A stretch of DNA of 64,000 nucleotides from Halorubrum sp. BOL3-1 (GCF_004114375.1 NZ_CP034692.1:930001-994000), one strand, 5' to 3'; counted from the stretch's first letter, positions 42,981 to 52,732 are shown. The notes: generated by a model from the sequence alone, not told the origin. A program made the numbers and translations.

Positions 42981-43645
42981 TTAGGACGACCGCGCCAACG
43001 GCTCGTACCACTCCCGATTCCCTCCGTACCACTCGATGAACTCGCCGACCCCTTCTGTGATCGTCCGCAAGGGCTCGTACCCAATCAGCTCGCCCCCCTT
43101 CTCAACGGAGGCATGCGTGTGCTCGGCGTCGGCCTCCCGCGCCTCCTCGTACTCGATCGCCAGTTCAGGCGCCAACTGATCCCGAACCACCTCGGCCAGC
43201 TCCTGGATCGAGATGTTGTCTGAACTCCCGATGTTCACCACGTCCCCATCAACAGAGTCATCCGTCAACAGCGTCCGGTTCGCGTCCACCACGTCGTCAA
43301 CGTAGGTGAAGTCATGCGTCTGCTGGCCGTCCCCGTAAATAACGGGCGGCTCCCCGTTGAAACACCGCGAGACGAAGTTCGAGATCGCTATGTTCGGCCG
43401 CATTCGCGGCCCGTACACCGTGAAGTACCGCAACGCGACGGTCGACGACCCATGGAGCTCCGTGTACACCCGCGCCATGTGCTCTTGCGTCAATTTTGTC
43501 ACCCCGTACGGGCTCACCGGCTCTGTGGGATGGTCCTCCTCGTACGGCAGCGACTCCGGTTTCCCGTACACCGACGACAAACTCGCGAGGATCATCCGCT
43601 CAACGTCCGACTCCTTCGCGGCCTCAAACAACTTCACGGTCTCCT
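42981..43645 (-). pseudogene. sugar epimerase, 5'-truncated copy
   Basis: 219 codons corresponding to residues 110-328 of the 13799-14785 enzyme, over 90% identical, including SSVYGKPESLPYEEDHPTEP and PYGVTK. The NAD-binding GGAGFIGG part is absent; homology ends at about 43645. Could be translated from an internal ATG but would lack cofactor binding. Confidence 0.85.
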
Positions 43646-43725
43646 CCTACATTGTGGGAACCACCCTCCGGAGATTAGCCACACTCTCGGATATCTCCAC
43701 CTAGGCAGCCTAGTAGACAGAGTCA

Positions 43726-44211
43726 TCAATCTTGTCGGGGTTCTAATCCCAGCTGTTCAAACTCCATATTATCTAGATACGCCGTCACATTAGGATGTAC
43801 AGATGGGAGTGAATTAAGATCAAAATACTTCGCAGCTGTGTGCTGATTATCAAGACTCAGGCAATCAGATTGTGGTCGAACCACGTAGCCGTGCGCAACG
43901 TAGTGTTTCCCACCGGCATCAGTCACATCTGCTGTCTCGTAGCGATGGTCGTACGCTCCTAACTGGTTTTCAATTACTACCTCAATACCCAACTCCTCTC
44001 TCGCGACGCGATGAACTGCCTCCTCCAAGGATTCTCCCTTATGAATTCTCCCGCCAGGAACGAACCATTCGCCTTTGGCCGGTTCGTTCTGCCGCTTCGC
44101 CAACAGCAGACCGTCGTCAGTCACGACAAGAAGGTCGACCGAAGGGATCGGCATGTGTTCAACGATGTCGCTCCAGACTTCGTCCGGAATCCACTCTACG
44201 CGTTCAGTCAT
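43726..44211 (-). CDS. NUDIX hydrolase (GDP-mannose mannosyl hydrolase-like)
   Basis: 161 residues from the ATG at 44211 ([20 protein letters not shown]). NUDIX box [20 protein letters not shown] then ELGIEV, with the REx2EE metal ligands. The opening region [20 protein letters not shown] matches GDP-mannose hydrolases of capsule loci. Overlaps the upstream fucose-synthase-like gene by 8 bases, so it is co-translated with GDP-sugar enzymes. Likely controls a GDP-sugar pool. The upstream in-frame extension belongs to the neighbouring gene and is not used. Confidence 0.85.
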   Translation of the reverse strand: MTERVEWIPDEVWSDIVEHMPIPSVDLLVVTDDGLLLAKRQNEPAKGEWFVPGGRIHKGESLEEAVHRVAREELGIEVVIENQLGAYDHRYETADVTDAGGKHYVAHGYVVRPQSDCLSLDNQHTAAKYFDLNSLPSVHPNVTAYLDNMEFEQLGLEPRQD

Positions 44212-45184
44212 CCACGATTTCCTCGCGATGTACCTCATACCACTGGATCGTTCGTTGGAGGCCGTCCTCAAATTCTGTCGTTGCCTCCCAACTGAGACGC
44301 TCGCGAGCCCGTGAGGTGTCGAGCTTCCGGCGTGGCTGTCCGTCCGGCTTTGACGTGTCCCACTCAACTTCCCCGTCAAACTCGGTTTGGTCAACGATCG
44401 TCTCGATCAGATCCCGGATCGATATCTCTCGTCCACTCCCGAGATTAATCGGATCGGACTCATCGTACCGCTCGGTAGCAGTGAGGACCCCGTCTGCGGC
44501 GTCCTTCACGTAGAGGAACTCACGCGTCGGTTCTCCGGTCCCCCAAGCGGTAATTGAGTCGTCACCGCGTTCACGTGCCTCGACACACTTCCGGATGATC
44601 GCAGGGATCACGTGTGAGGTCTCCAAGTCGAAGTCATCACGTGGGCCGTAGAGGTTGACCGGCATCAGGTAGATGCTATCAAAGTCGTACTGCTTGCGGT
44701 ACGCACGTGACTGTGTGAGCAGCGCCTTCTTCGCGATCCCGTACGGTGCGTTCGTCTCCTCGGGATAACCGTCATAGAGGTCCTCCTCACTGAATGGAAC
44801 TGGCGTATGGTTCGGGTACGAGCAGATCGTCCCGAGGATAGTGAACTTCTCAACGCCGAACTGTCGCGCCTGTTCCATCAGTTCGATGCCCATCACCGCG
44901 TTCTCGTAGAAGTACCGACCGGGATTCTCTCGATTCGCACCGATACCGCCGACGGTCGCCGCCAGATGGAGCACGACGTCTGGATCCGAAACCTGAAGCG
45001 CTCGCTGGATCGCCTCCTTCTCCCGAAGGTCGTACTCTCCACTCCGGGGGACGAAGACATCAACGTCGTCCCCACGTCGTTCGAGTTCTTCGACGAGGTG
45101 ACTCCCGAGGAAGCCGGCACCCCCAGTCACCATCACCGACTTATTATCCCAGTAGTCCGCCGTCGATCGGTGCCAGTCTGTCAT
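44204..45184 (-). CDS. GDP-L-fucose synthase-like NAD epimerase/reductase
   Basis: 326 residues from the ATG at 45184. Motifs: [79 protein letters not shown] and [12 protein letters not shown]. This pattern, especially AATVGGI-AN and YGIAKK, is characteristic of Fcl/WcaG. It acts after a GDP-mannose 4,6-dehydratase; such a gene overlaps it upstream by ATGA. The product is probably a GDP-6-deoxyhexose. Confidence 0.88.
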   Translation of the reverse strand: MTDWHRSTADYWDNKSVMVTGGAGFLGSHLVEELERRGDDVDVFVPRSGEYDLREKEAIQRALQVSDPDVVLHLAATVGGIGANRENPGRYFYENAVMGIELMEQARQFGVEKFTILGTICSYPNHTPVPFSEEDLYDGYPEETNAPYGIAKKALLTQSRAYRKQYDFDSIYLMPVNLYGPRDDFDLETSHVIPAIIRKCVEARERGDDSITAWGTGEPTREFLYVKDAADGVLTATERYDESDPINLGSGREISIRDLIETIVDQTEFDGEVEWDTSKPDGQPRRKLDTSRARERLSWEATTEFEDGLQRTIQWYEVHREEIVDD

Positions 45185-46275
45185 CGCCAGTCGACTCGTC
45201 CGTACCACGACTCCTTGTTGTTCGCGTACCAGTCGATAGTACGACGAACCCCTTCACGCCACTCAAATTCTGGCTCCCAACCCGTCTCTTCATGGAGTTT
45301 CTCGTACCCGACGAGCAGTTCCTCGACATCACTGTCACCCGGCCGATACCGCTCTTCCTCCTGAACGATCTCTGGGCGCTCCCAGTAGCCCTCTTCCGCA
45401 CCGACGTCGAGGATCAAGTTCGTCCAGTCCCGCATCGAGATGTTCTCGCCGTGTCCGTAGACGTACTGCTCGCCCGGATTTCCTTCGAGGGCAACGTGAA
45501 GATGCCCTCGAACACCATCTTCAACGTAACACAGGTCGCGTTTCGGCTGGAGATTCCCGAGTTCAACGATGTCCCGTTCTAAGGCCTGTGTAATGATCGT
45601 CCCCGTAATGTACCGAGGATTCTGTCGTGGCCCGTAGTTGTTGAACATCCGGGTCGTTACGGTCGGCACGTCGTACGCGTCGAAGTAGTTCATCGTCAGG
45701 AAATCCGCAGCCAACTTCGACGTCGCGTAGATACTGGTCGGGTTAACGGGGGAACGCTCAGAGAGGAGGACACGGTCGTTGTCGTCGAACTCGTGTTTCG
45801 CGGCCATCTCGTCTTTCACGTTCCCGTACTCCTCGCTCGTCCCGGCCGTGTCGAATTTCGAAATGTCGAGACCGAGATCGACGACAGCTTGGAGGAGATT
45901 GAGGGTCCCCTTAACGTTGGTATCGATCGTCTCGTAAGGCCGGTCCCACGATTCACCCACGTGGGCCTGCGCAGCGAGGTGGAAAATGAGGATATCGCTG
46001 TGTCCCTGAAGCGTCGATAGTGCTTGTTTCACCGAATGGGGATCTCGGAGGTCACCACGATGAACCGTCAGGTTCTCCTTCTGGTGGCGAATGTTGTTGA
46101 GTTCGCCGCTCGATGTCGCTCGAACAAAGACATGAACATCCGCGCCGGCATCGATCAGTCGATCGGTAAGGTGTGAGCCGACGAACCCATCTGCTCCCGT
46201 CACGAAAACGGGGCGGTCGGCGAGTCGCGCATCTACATTCATCTGTTGTGTCTCACTTTGCGGATAGGCCATCAT
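45181..46275 (-). CDS. GDP-mannose 4,6-dehydratase-like NAD epimerase/dehydratase
   Basis: 364 residues from 46275; [16 protein letters not shown] at 46239 is an alternative start. Motifs: [47 protein letters not shown] (catalytic Thr/Ser-Glu), [11 protein letters not shown] (Tyr-x3-Lys) and [14 protein letters not shown]. The Glu after Ser in SEEYG supports a 4,6-dehydratase. First gene of a three-gene overlapping operon with the Fcl-like and NUDIX genes. Substrate GDP-mannose is inferred from those partners; dTDP-glucose is the alternative. Confidence 0.83.
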   Translation of the reverse strand: MMAYPQSETQQMNVDARLADRPVFVTGADGFVGSHLTDRLIDAGADVHVFVRATSSGELNNIRHQKENLTVHRGDLRDPHSVKQALSTLQGHSDILIFHLAAQAHVGESWDRPYETIDTNVKGTLNLLQAVVDLGLDISKFDTAGTSEEYGNVKDEMAAKHEFDDNDRVLLSERSPVNPTSIYATSKLAADFLTMNYFDAYDVPTVTTRMFNNYGPRQNPRYITGTIITQALERDIVELGNLQPKRDLCYVEDGVRGHLHVALEGNPGEQYVYGHGENISMRDWTNLILDVGAEEGYWERPEIVQEEERYRPGDSDVEELLVGYEKLHEETGWEPEFEWREGVRRTIDWYANNKESWYGRVDWR

Positions 46276-46343
46276 GAAATATTCGAAATGAGGTAGAGAT
46301 CATACGTCGCGAATCCCTGTTTCGCTAGACCGTAATTTGCTTC

Positions 46344-46443
46344 TTAGGATTCGCGTACTAACGGCTTGTACAACTCCCAATTCGCTTCGTACCACTCGGT
46401 GAACTCGCTGACGCCCTCCATGATCACCGGATCATAGCCGCTG
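46344..46443 (-). pseudogene. sugar epimerase 3'-end fragment joined to the UXS gene end
   Basis: Minus strand reads HSGYDPVIMEGVSEFTEWYE, then LYKPLVRES and stop, a diverged copy of the epimerase C-terminus. It overlaps the final codons of the UXS gene (stop at 46432) in another frame. It shows that the recombination point lies exactly at the end of the UXS gene. Confidence 0.7.
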
Positions 46444-47364
46444 TGCGAAGTACTCGACTGATGTTTCGAGTCCCTCCCGGAGCGTGACTTCGGGTTCCCA
46501 GTTGAGTTCAGAGCGTGCCTTCGAGATGTCTGGCCGCCGTACCTGCGGATCTTGAGGCGGCAGTTCCTCATAGGTAGTTTCACTATCACTCTCAGTCACA
46601 TCCAGAATAACGTCCGCGAGCCCATTGATTGTCCGCTCGTCAGGATTCCCAATGTTGACTGGCTCTTGAACGCTAGATTCTAACAGCGCTATCAACCCGT
46701 CAATCATATCTGACACATAACAGAAGCTTCGCGTTTGTTCGCCGTCTCCGTACACAGTCAAATCCTTTCCAGTGAGCGCCTGCTTCATGAAGTTCGGGAT
46801 CACCCGCCCGTCGTCAAGACGCATACGCGGTCCATACGTGTTGAAGATTCGCGCTACCCGGACGTCCAGGTCGTGTTTGTCGCGGTAGGCCCGCACCAGC
46901 GACTCACCGTAGCGTTTCGACTCGTCGTAACACGACCGCGGCCCGTATGGGTCAACATTGCCCCGATATGACTCGGGTTGTGGATTTACTTCCGGGTCGC
47001 CGTACACTTCGCTCGTCGAGGTGAATAGGTACGTCGCATCTTTCTCTTTTGCGAGCCCGAGCGTCTTGTGTGTCCCGAGCGCCCCGACTTTTAGCGTCTT
47101 GATCGGATGATCTCGGTAGAAGACGGGAGACGCAAGACTCGCCAAGTGGAGAACCGCATCTAGCTCACCAGCAATGTGAATGAACTCCGTGACGTCATGC
47201 TCGTAAAACGAAAACTGATCGTGATAGAAGGCGTCATCGAGATTCTCGATCTGCCCGCTCACACGATTATCCATCCCGATTACTTCGTGGCCGTCCGCAA
47301 GCAACCGATCACAGAGGAACGAGCCGAGAAATCCGGCGGCTCCCGTTACGAGAATCCGGCTCAT
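46432..47364 (-). CDS. UDP-glucuronate decarboxylase (UDP-xylose synthase) type
   Basis: 310 residues. ILVTGAAGFLGSFLCDRLLA, HLASLASPVFYRDHPIKTLK, GTHKTLGLAKEKDATYLFTS, TSEVYGDPEVNPQPE, CYDESKRYGESLVRAY and RIFNTYGPRMRLDDGRVIPN are hallmark UXS segments (ASP-YQ/YR, DESKR). It converts UDP-GlcA to UDP-xylose. It overlaps galU by ATGA upstream and lies near the second aglM, so UDP-Glc, UDP-GlcA and UDP-Xyl synthesis are encoded together. Confidence 0.92.
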   Translation of the reverse strand: MSRILVTGAAGFLGSFLCDRLLADGHEVIGMDNRVSGQIENLDDAFYHDQFSFYEHDVTEFIHIAGELDAVLHLASLASPVFYRDHPIKTLKVGALGTHKTLGLAKEKDATYLFTSTSEVYGDPEVNPQPESYRGNVDPYGPRSCYDESKRYGESLVRAYRDKHDLDVRVARIFNTYGPRMRLDDGRVIPNFMKQALTGKDLTVYGDGEQTRSFCYVSDMIDGLIALLESSVQEPVNIGNPDERTINGLADVILDVTESDSETTYEELPPQDPQVRRPDISKARSELNWEPEVTLREGLETSVEYFAQRL

Positions 47365-48227
47365 AAGGACTGTTCCTCGAGGAGCGCCTCGACGGCTTCA
47401 TTGATCTCACCGTCGTTGTGATGGAGTGCCATCTCAATATTCGCTCGTAGCCAACTCGGGATGTTGCCGATATCGTAGCGGTCACCGTCGAGTTCGACCC
47501 CACGCACATCGTCCAACTTCCGGATGGCATCGGTTAATTGGAGCTCTCCACCTTTTCCTCTCTCCGTGGTCTCAAGCAGATCGAAGATTTTGGCGGTGAG
47601 CACATAGCGTCCAGTGATTGCGAGGTTGGAAGGTGCCTCATCGCGTGGGGGCTTTTCAACGAAGTCGTCAACGGGGAAACTCCCAACGCTCGGATCTACG
47701 TCACCGGTGTTAGCAACGCCATACGCGGATACCTGTTCCCATGGGACACGCTCCAAGGAGAGTACCGACGACTCAGAGGCCTCCGCCTCATTGATGAGTG
47801 TCTCAGTACACGGCGTGTCGTTTTCGATGATCGTGTCGCCGAGGAGCAACGCAAACGGTTCGTTACCGACGTGTTTTCGAGCGTATCGAACCGCATCACC
47901 CAACCCGTCTCGCTCTTTCTGTCGGACGTAATGAATGTCCGCTAAATCTGCAATCTCTTGAACGCGATCCAGCCGATCGAGTTTTCCGTCGGCTTCGAGT
48001 TCCTCCTCAAGTTCGTATGATTTGTCGAAATGTCGCTCAATAGCTTGTTTGCCACGGCCGGTAATAATCAGAATATCCTCAATCCCGGCGGATACCGCCT
48101 CCTCAACAACGTACTGGATTGTCGGCTTGTCTAAGACGGGCATCATCTCTTTCGGTTGGGCTTTCGTCACCGGGAGGAAGCGAGTACCAAAGCCTGCTGC
48201 CGGAATAACTGCTTTCGTCACGTCCAT
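47361..48227 (-). CDS. galU: UTP-glucose-1-phosphate uridylyltransferase, GalU type
   Basis: 288 residues. VTKAVIPAAGFGTRFLPVTK and AQPKEMMPVLDKP form the GalU nucleotidyltransferase signature; EEAVSAGIEDILIITGRGKQ, GLGDAVRYARKHVG and GDTIIENDTPC follow. The EIxxTDAIR-like end is present as ELQLTDAIRKL. It belongs to the bacterial-type GalU group, distinct from AglF at 14.9 kb, so the window has two UDP-glucose-forming enzymes. First gene of the galU-UXS operon; divergent from aglM copy 2. Confidence 0.93.
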   Translation of the reverse strand: MDVTKAVIPAAGFGTRFLPVTKAQPKEMMPVLDKPTIQYVVEEAVSAGIEDILIITGRGKQAIERHFDKSYELEEELEADGKLDRLDRVQEIADLADIHYVRQKERDGLGDAVRYARKHVGNEPFALLLGDTIIENDTPCTETLINEAEASESSVLSLERVPWEQVSAYGVANTGDVDPSVGSFPVDDFVEKPPRDEAPSNLAITGRYVLTAKIFDLLETTERGKGGELQLTDAIRKLDDVRGVELDGDRYDIGNIPSWLRANIEMALHHNDGEINEAVEALLEEQSL

Positions 48228-48288
48228 ACGTCATCATACTTACTACCCCACTAATAGGTATCTTTTGAGCGACGTGCTGTTCGCCAAT

Positions 48289-48480
48289 TCAAATCGAGAC
48301 GGTACTCACTGATTTTCTACTTATCATGGAACCAGTCACCTCAACGAACTCGGTTACAGAGACCCACACGTAGTTTAGAAGTACTCCCGGACTGATCGCG
48401 TTGGCAAGTGTCACCAGTTGATTGAGGCCCATCAACGAGACTATTGTGAGATACGCTGAGAAGGAGAGTAATGACTGGAG
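48289..48480 (-). pseudogene. possible membrane-protein C-terminal fragment
   Basis: Minus strand carries hydrophobic [20 protein letters not shown], then VTLANAISPGVLLNYVWVSV and a stop at 48289. It has no start codon of its own and merges with the 5' flank of aglM copy 2. Could be a flippase or GtrA-type remnant, or chance. Confidence 0.3.
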
Positions 48481-48558
48481 TCGGAGAGAGTATCGAACGG
48501 AGACGCCAGTCGTCAGGACATCCGAACGCTGATTACCGGCGACGTGTTCCGACCGCGT

Positions 48559-49863
48559 ATGGAGATCAGCATCGTCGGCAGCGGCTACGTCGGGACGACC
48601 GTCGCGGCCTGCTTCGCCGACCTCGGCCACGACGTGGTGAACATCGACATTGACGCGGAGATCGTCAAGACGATCAACGACGGCGACGCCCCGATCCACG
48701 AGGAGGGGTTGCCGGAACTCGTCGCCGAACATGCCGGTCCGAGCGGCACCGGGCGACTCCACGCGACCACCGACTACGCGGCTGTCCTCGACACCGACGT
48801 AACCTTCCTCTGTCTGCCGACGCCGCAGAACGACGACGGCAGCATCGACCTCTCGATTATGGAAGCGGGCGCGACTCAACTCGGTGAGACGCTCGCCCAG
48901 AAAGGGGACTGGCACACGGTCGTCGTCAAGAGCACGGTCGTCCCCGGCACCACCGAGGAGACGATCACGCCGATCCTTGAGGCAGAGAGCGGCACGACCG
49001 CTGGCGAGGCGTTCGGCGTCGGGATGAACCCAGAGTTCCTCCGGGAGGGGACCGCCGTCGACGACTTCCTGAACCCGGACAAGGTCGTCCTGGGTGCCGA
49101 TGACGATCGCGCGCTCGCGACTATGCACGACGTGTTCGACCCGCTCATCAAGGCAGCCGACGCGCCGGTCGTCGAGACTGACACGCGCACCGCCGAGATG
49201 ATCAAGTACGCCAACAACGCCTTTCTCGCGAGCAAGATCAGCCTCATCAACGACCTCGGGAACATCTGCAAGGAGTTCGGCATCGACGCCTACGAGGTTG
49301 CGGACGCGATCAGCTTAGACGACCGTATCGGCGAACAGTTCCTCCGATCCGGCGTGGGATGGGGCGGAAGTTGTTTTCCAAAGGATACTCACGCAATTAT
49401 CTCGGCTGCCGAGGAGCAGGACTACGATCCGACCGTCCTCAAGTCTGCCGTCGAGCTCAACGACCGCCAGCCGCACCGCCTCCTCGACCTACTCGACGGT
49501 CACGTCGACGTTGCTGACGAGCGCGTGGCCGTCCTCGGGCTCGCGTTCAAGCCTGGGACCGACGACGTGCGGAACTCCCGCGCAATCCCGGTGATTGATG
49601 GGCTTCGCAAGCGCGGCGCCGATGTCGTCGCGTACGATCCCGTCGCGACCGCGAACATGCGCGAGCACTTCCCAGATATCGAGTACGCCGACTCCGCGGC
49701 AGCCGCCCTCAAACGAGCACAGGGTGCGGTCGTCGTTACCGACTGGGACGAGTTCGCTGCGCTCGACGCCGAGTTCGACGCGATGGCCGACCCGGTCGTG
49801 GTCGATGGGCGGCGGATCGTCGAGCGTCGCGAAGGACTCACCTACGAGGGACTGACCTGGTAG
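48559..49863 (+). CDS. aglM: UDP-glucose 6-dehydrogenase, AglM type (copy 2)
   Basis: 434 residues, same length as copy 1 and over 90% identical. [40 protein letters not shown] and the catalytic [12 protein letters not shown] are intact. Makes UDP-GlcA, here next to UXS and GalU, suggesting it feeds UDP-xylose synthesis. The 3' flank, TAGCTCCGGGGAGAC and the ACAGACGAAACG repeat, is shared with copy 1, so the duplication extended past the stop codon. Confidence 0.94.
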   Translation: MEISIVGSGYVGTTVAACFADLGHDVVNIDIDAEIVKTINDGDAPIHEEGLPELVAEHAGPSGTGRLHATTDYAAVLDTDVTFLCLPTPQNDDGSIDLSIMEAGATQLGETLAQKGDWHTVVVKSTVVPGTTEETITPILEAESGTTAGEAFGVGMNPEFLREGTAVDDFLNPDKVVLGADDDRALATMHDVFDPLIKAADAPVVETDTRTAEMIKYANNAFLASKISLINDLGNICKEFGIDAYEVADAISLDDRIGEQFLRSGVGWGGSCFPKDTHAIISAAEEQDYDPTVLKSAVELNDRQPHRLLDLLDGHVDVADERVAVLGLAFKPGTDDVRNSRAIPVIDGLRKRGADVVAYDPVATANMREHFPDIEYADSAAAALKRAQGAVVVTDWDEFAALDAEFDAMADPVVVDGRRIVERREGLTYEGLTW

Positions 49864-49877
49864 CTCCGGGGAGACAG

Positions 49878-49896
49878 ACAGACGAAACGGGGTGTG
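49878..49896. repeat. dispersed ACAGACGAAACG repeat, copy 4 (after aglM copy 2)
   Basis: ACAGACGAAACGGGGTGTG, at the same distance from the aglM stop as in copy 1. The right hairpin arm is lost here (GTGTGAACC). After it an open frame (YITYRGNRGIELNESYFGEL) of unknown origin runs to about 49990. Confidence 0.55.
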
Positions 49897-50008
49897 AACC
49901 GTACATCACCTACCGCGGAAACCGCGGGATCGAACTCAACGAGAGCTACTTCGGCGAACTCACCAAGGTCTTCTACCAGAAGTATAGCTGGGAAGGTAGG
50001 AGATCGAC

Positions 50009-50212
50009 GTGCTCCCAATATCGCGATCGGTCGCGACGACGGCCGCGACGATCATCGCGACCCTAGAACGAGCGGGTCGGTCCCTCGATGACCTCCACGA
50101 CGTGTATGTCACCGCGACTGCTCGAACGCGGGATATCCCGGTTCTGACCACAAACGTCGATCAGTTCGACCGGATCGACGAACTCCGTGTCGTCGACTGG
50201 GAGACGTTCTGA
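50009..50212 (+). pseudogene. VapC-type PIN toxin, C-terminal fragment
   Basis: Reads TIIATLERAGRSLDDLHDVY, then ATARTRDIPVLTTNVDQFDR and LRVVDWETF with stop. This is the second half of a PIN domain (VLT-N-xxF and VVDW ends). The N-terminal catalytic Asp is absent and no antitoxin is adjacent. Confidence 0.65.
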
Positions 50213-50459
50213 CGGCGCTTCGATCCCGTTCACGAAAGGAGTGGCTTGAGCGAAGCGCATGCTCGTCGAAAGGACCGCGATTCTATGCGTCAAACACTCG
50301 CTGGATGCGCGGAGGAGAACCCCAACGATGCCGGTCACTGGGATTTCGTGACGCGTGGTCGTCACACGACTTCTGTGCTCGTTCACTACGGAGATAGTAC
50401 GATTCGTCTGTCTTCGTTTCGTGTGGGTGAGTAGTCTGCTACCGCAGTCGAGATACAGT

Positions 50460-50930
50460 TCAGTCTCTCATTTGTCGAGCCCGAATCCCACTTACGACAA
50501 GTGGAAACCCGATACCCCTGGCGAGCACGCCACCGGCCACTAACGGATACTCGACGTCCACGACGACCCGAACCGAGTAGATCGACTCCTCGTGGCTGAC
50601 GAGGTACCGATTGACGATGTCGTTTCGGTACGCAAACCGTGTCCCGTCGTCCGAGCCTCCGCGGTCTGTGTGGACACCCCGTGGCGATTGAATAGCCCCG
50701 ACAACGGCGGGCTGTTCGTCCTGAGAGAGCGACGAGAACGGGATCGGGTCGATCTCCGACGGGGGGCACCCGTCGAGCGACGCCGCCATCGCCTCCTCGG
50801 CGGGTGCCTGCTCTTCGATCGTCGTTTCGTGGACGGGTGCGCTGAGGATGACGGCACTGATGCACGCGAGCAGACAGCAACAGCCGACGACGAGCCGGGG
50901 GGACAGCCGGGTTCGGTCAGGGACTCGCAT
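50460..50930 (-). CDS. small membrane protein of unknown function
   Basis: 156 residues. One membrane segment near the N-terminus (LVVGCCCLLACISAVILSAP) and a possible second near the C-terminus (YPLVAGGVLARGIGFPLVVS) bracket an acidic external domain. No family recognised with certainty. It lies 80 bases downstream of the VanZ-like gene in the same direction, so the two may be co-transcribed. Confidence 0.6.
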   Translation of the reverse strand: MRVPDRTRLSPRLVVGCCCLLACISAVILSAPVHETTIEEQAPAEEAMAASLDGCPPSEIDPIPFSSLSQDEQPAVVGAIQSPRGVHTDRGGSDDGTRFAYRNDIVNRYLVSHEESIYSVRVVVDVEYPLVAGGVLARGIGFPLVVSGIRARQMRD

Positions 50931-51010
50931 GGAGGTAGAGGATTACACAGACCGCGAGAGAGTAATGATTTCCCCTAGTTTACGTCGAAGCGGGCCAGCA
51001 ACAGCGCTCG

Positions 51011-51457
51011 CTATCGGACCGGAAGTTCGAGGTCCGCGAGACGCCGGACGTGATAGAACCGCACCGGGCGCGTCAGCACGCGCCACAAGACGGCCGCCAC
51101 CGTCGCCCCGACGGCATTCACGAGCAGGTCGCCGAAGTCGGCTGTCCGAGCGTCGAGCGTCGACTGCAGCAGTTCGATCCCACCGCCGTACCCGACAGCG
51201 GCGAGGAACACCACACCCAGCACGGTTCGGTCGGGCCACGGCGTGTCTTGGACCGCGTACGCGAGCGTGGCCGCGAGCCCGAAGTACGCGAGGCCGTGGA
51301 GCCACGTGCTGTACGGGAGCAGACCGAAGGGTCCGGTCCGAACCGCACCGCTACCTGACGGCGTGAACACCGAAAAGTACAGGATCGTCGCCGCGACCGC
51401 GACGACACCTCCCAGACGGAGCCACCGCGGAACGAGGGGGAATCGCAACCGAACCAT
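51011..51457 (-). CDS. VanZ-like membrane protein
   Basis: 148 residues from the ATG at 51457 (MVRLRFPLVPRWLRLGGVVA). Four hydrophobic segments; GYGGGIELLQSTLDARTADF followed by GDLLVNAVGATVAA is the VanZ signature (E-x-x-Q...R..D..D...N..G). The upstream ATG at 51595 adds a stretch that reads through the divergent promoter. Function of archaeal VanZ-like proteins is unknown; envelope-related by location. Confidence 0.82.
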   Translation of the reverse strand: MVRLRFPLVPRWLRLGGVVAVAATILYFSVFTPSGSGAVRTGPFGLLPYSTWLHGLAYFGLAATLAYAVQDTPWPDRTVLGVVFLAAVGYGGGIELLQSTLDARTADFGDLLVNAVGATVAAVLWRVLTRPVRFYHVRRLADLELPVR

Positions 51458-51631
51458 CTCGTCCGACGTCAGCCGCGGACGCGGCGTAAGCCTACTGGTC
51501 TCGACAGGACGTGATATTGGACGCCACCCAAACGCGACTCCAAGCAACAGTAGACACGCGCACGCTGAACGAATACGCTTTTGTCCCGGGCGCAACTTCC
51601 ACGGGGTAATGCCGTTATCGGAGGGATTCGA

Positions 51632-52732
51632 ATGGCGTTGATCGACGACGAGGGGAACCTCTTCGGTCGGATCAACGTCATCGACGCGCTAGTCGTGTTG
51701 CTGGTCGCCGCCGTCGTTGTCGCGGGGGCCGCGTTCGTTCTCACCGACGATCCGGAACCCGCACCGGAGACGGACACTACCTACGCGACGCTCGACGTCG
51801 GCACCGTCTCGCCGTACATCGTCGACACCATCGGAGAGGGTGACACGCACAGCCCGGACGGCGCGTCCACGCTCCGGGTGACGGACGTTCACCTGACGCC
51901 GCAGGGTGGAAACACGCGGGTGACCCTCCGGGTCGCTCTCGAAGGCGAACTCAACGATCAAGGAAGCCTGATCTACGGCGGCGCGCCCCCGCGACTCGGA
52001 CGCACACTCGGGATCACCACCGACCGCTATGAGATCAGCGGCCAGATCCGCGACGTAGGCGACAGTGACTCGCTCACCACGACCCAACAGTCAGTCCTCA
52101 TCGCGAGTCAGGTCGACGCAGCCACCGCAGAAGACGTGACGCCTGGAGACGAGATTCGCCTGAGCGACCGGACGGTGGCGCGGATCGATAACGTGACCGC
52201 GTACGCCACCAACCAACCCGCCCGTCGCCAGCTGCTCGTCGAGGCGACACTGTCCGCCCACCGCCAGCAGGACCGACTCCGATTTGGCGGCCACGCCGTC
52301 AGACGCGGCCAGCCGATCACGCTCCCCGGCCCTGAGTACACACTCGACGGCCAGATCGAGCAGGTCGGCGGCGATCTCGCGACGGGTGCGACCACCACGC
52401 GCACCGTTACGCTCCGGATGGAAGAGGTCCGTGAGGACTTCGCAGCCGCGATTGAGCCCGGAATGGTCGAGCGCACGGGCGATACGACTGTCGCCCGCGT
52501 CACGGGCGTCGAAACGGAGCCGTCGCTCATTATCACGACCGGCGAGAACGGCAGCGTCAACGTCGTCGATCACCCGGTCAACCGGGAGGTAACGATCACC
52601 GCCGAACTCCAGCTGCGGGAGACCCCGAGCGGGCTCGCGTTCAAAGGCGAGCAGATTCGACAGGGGTCGACCGTCGCACTCGATCTCGGGACGGTCACCG
52701 TTGAGGCGACGGTCGTCTCCGTGGAGCGATGA
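51632..52732 (+). CDS. DUF4330-family membrane-anchored protein
   Basis: 366 residues from the ATG at 51632 (MALIDDEGNLFGRINVIDAL). One N-terminal membrane helix (LVVLLVAAVVVAGAAFVLTD) then a long extracellular beta-rich region. The DDEGNLFGRINVIDA opening is the DUF4330 signature. Four similar stretches with DQGSL, RGQPI and RQGSTV suggest internal duplication. Divergent from VanZ-like. In haloarchaeal glycan loci this family is frequent; role unknown, probably cell-surface. Confidence 0.8.
   Translation: MALIDDEGNLFGRINVIDALVVLLVAAVVVAGAAFVLTDDPEPAPETDTTYATLDVGTVSPYIVDTIGEGDTHSPDGASTLRVTDVHLTPQGGNTRVTLRVALEGELNDQGSLIYGGAPPRLGRTLGITTDRYEISGQIRDVGDSDSLTTTQQSVLIASQVDAATAEDVTPGDEIRLSDRTVARIDNVTAYATNQPARRQLLVEATLSAHRQQDRLRFGGHAVRRGQPITLPGPEYTLDGQIEQVGGDLATGATTTRTVTLRMEEVREDFAAAIEPGMVERTGDTTVARVTGVETEPSLIITTGENGSVNVVDHPVNREVTITAELQLRETPSGLAFKGEQIRQGSTVALDLGTVTVEATVVSVER

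Noticed and set aside
48289-49128. 279-codon frame antisense to aglM copy 2
   Set aside because: Mirror of a GC-rich gene; the same shadow appears antisense to aglM copy 1 (15693-16391).
50246-50434. 62-codon frame after the PIN fragment, starting TTG
   Set aside because: Rare start, no motif; a shared GCCGGTCACTGGGAT with 18.3 kb is too short to prove a gene.
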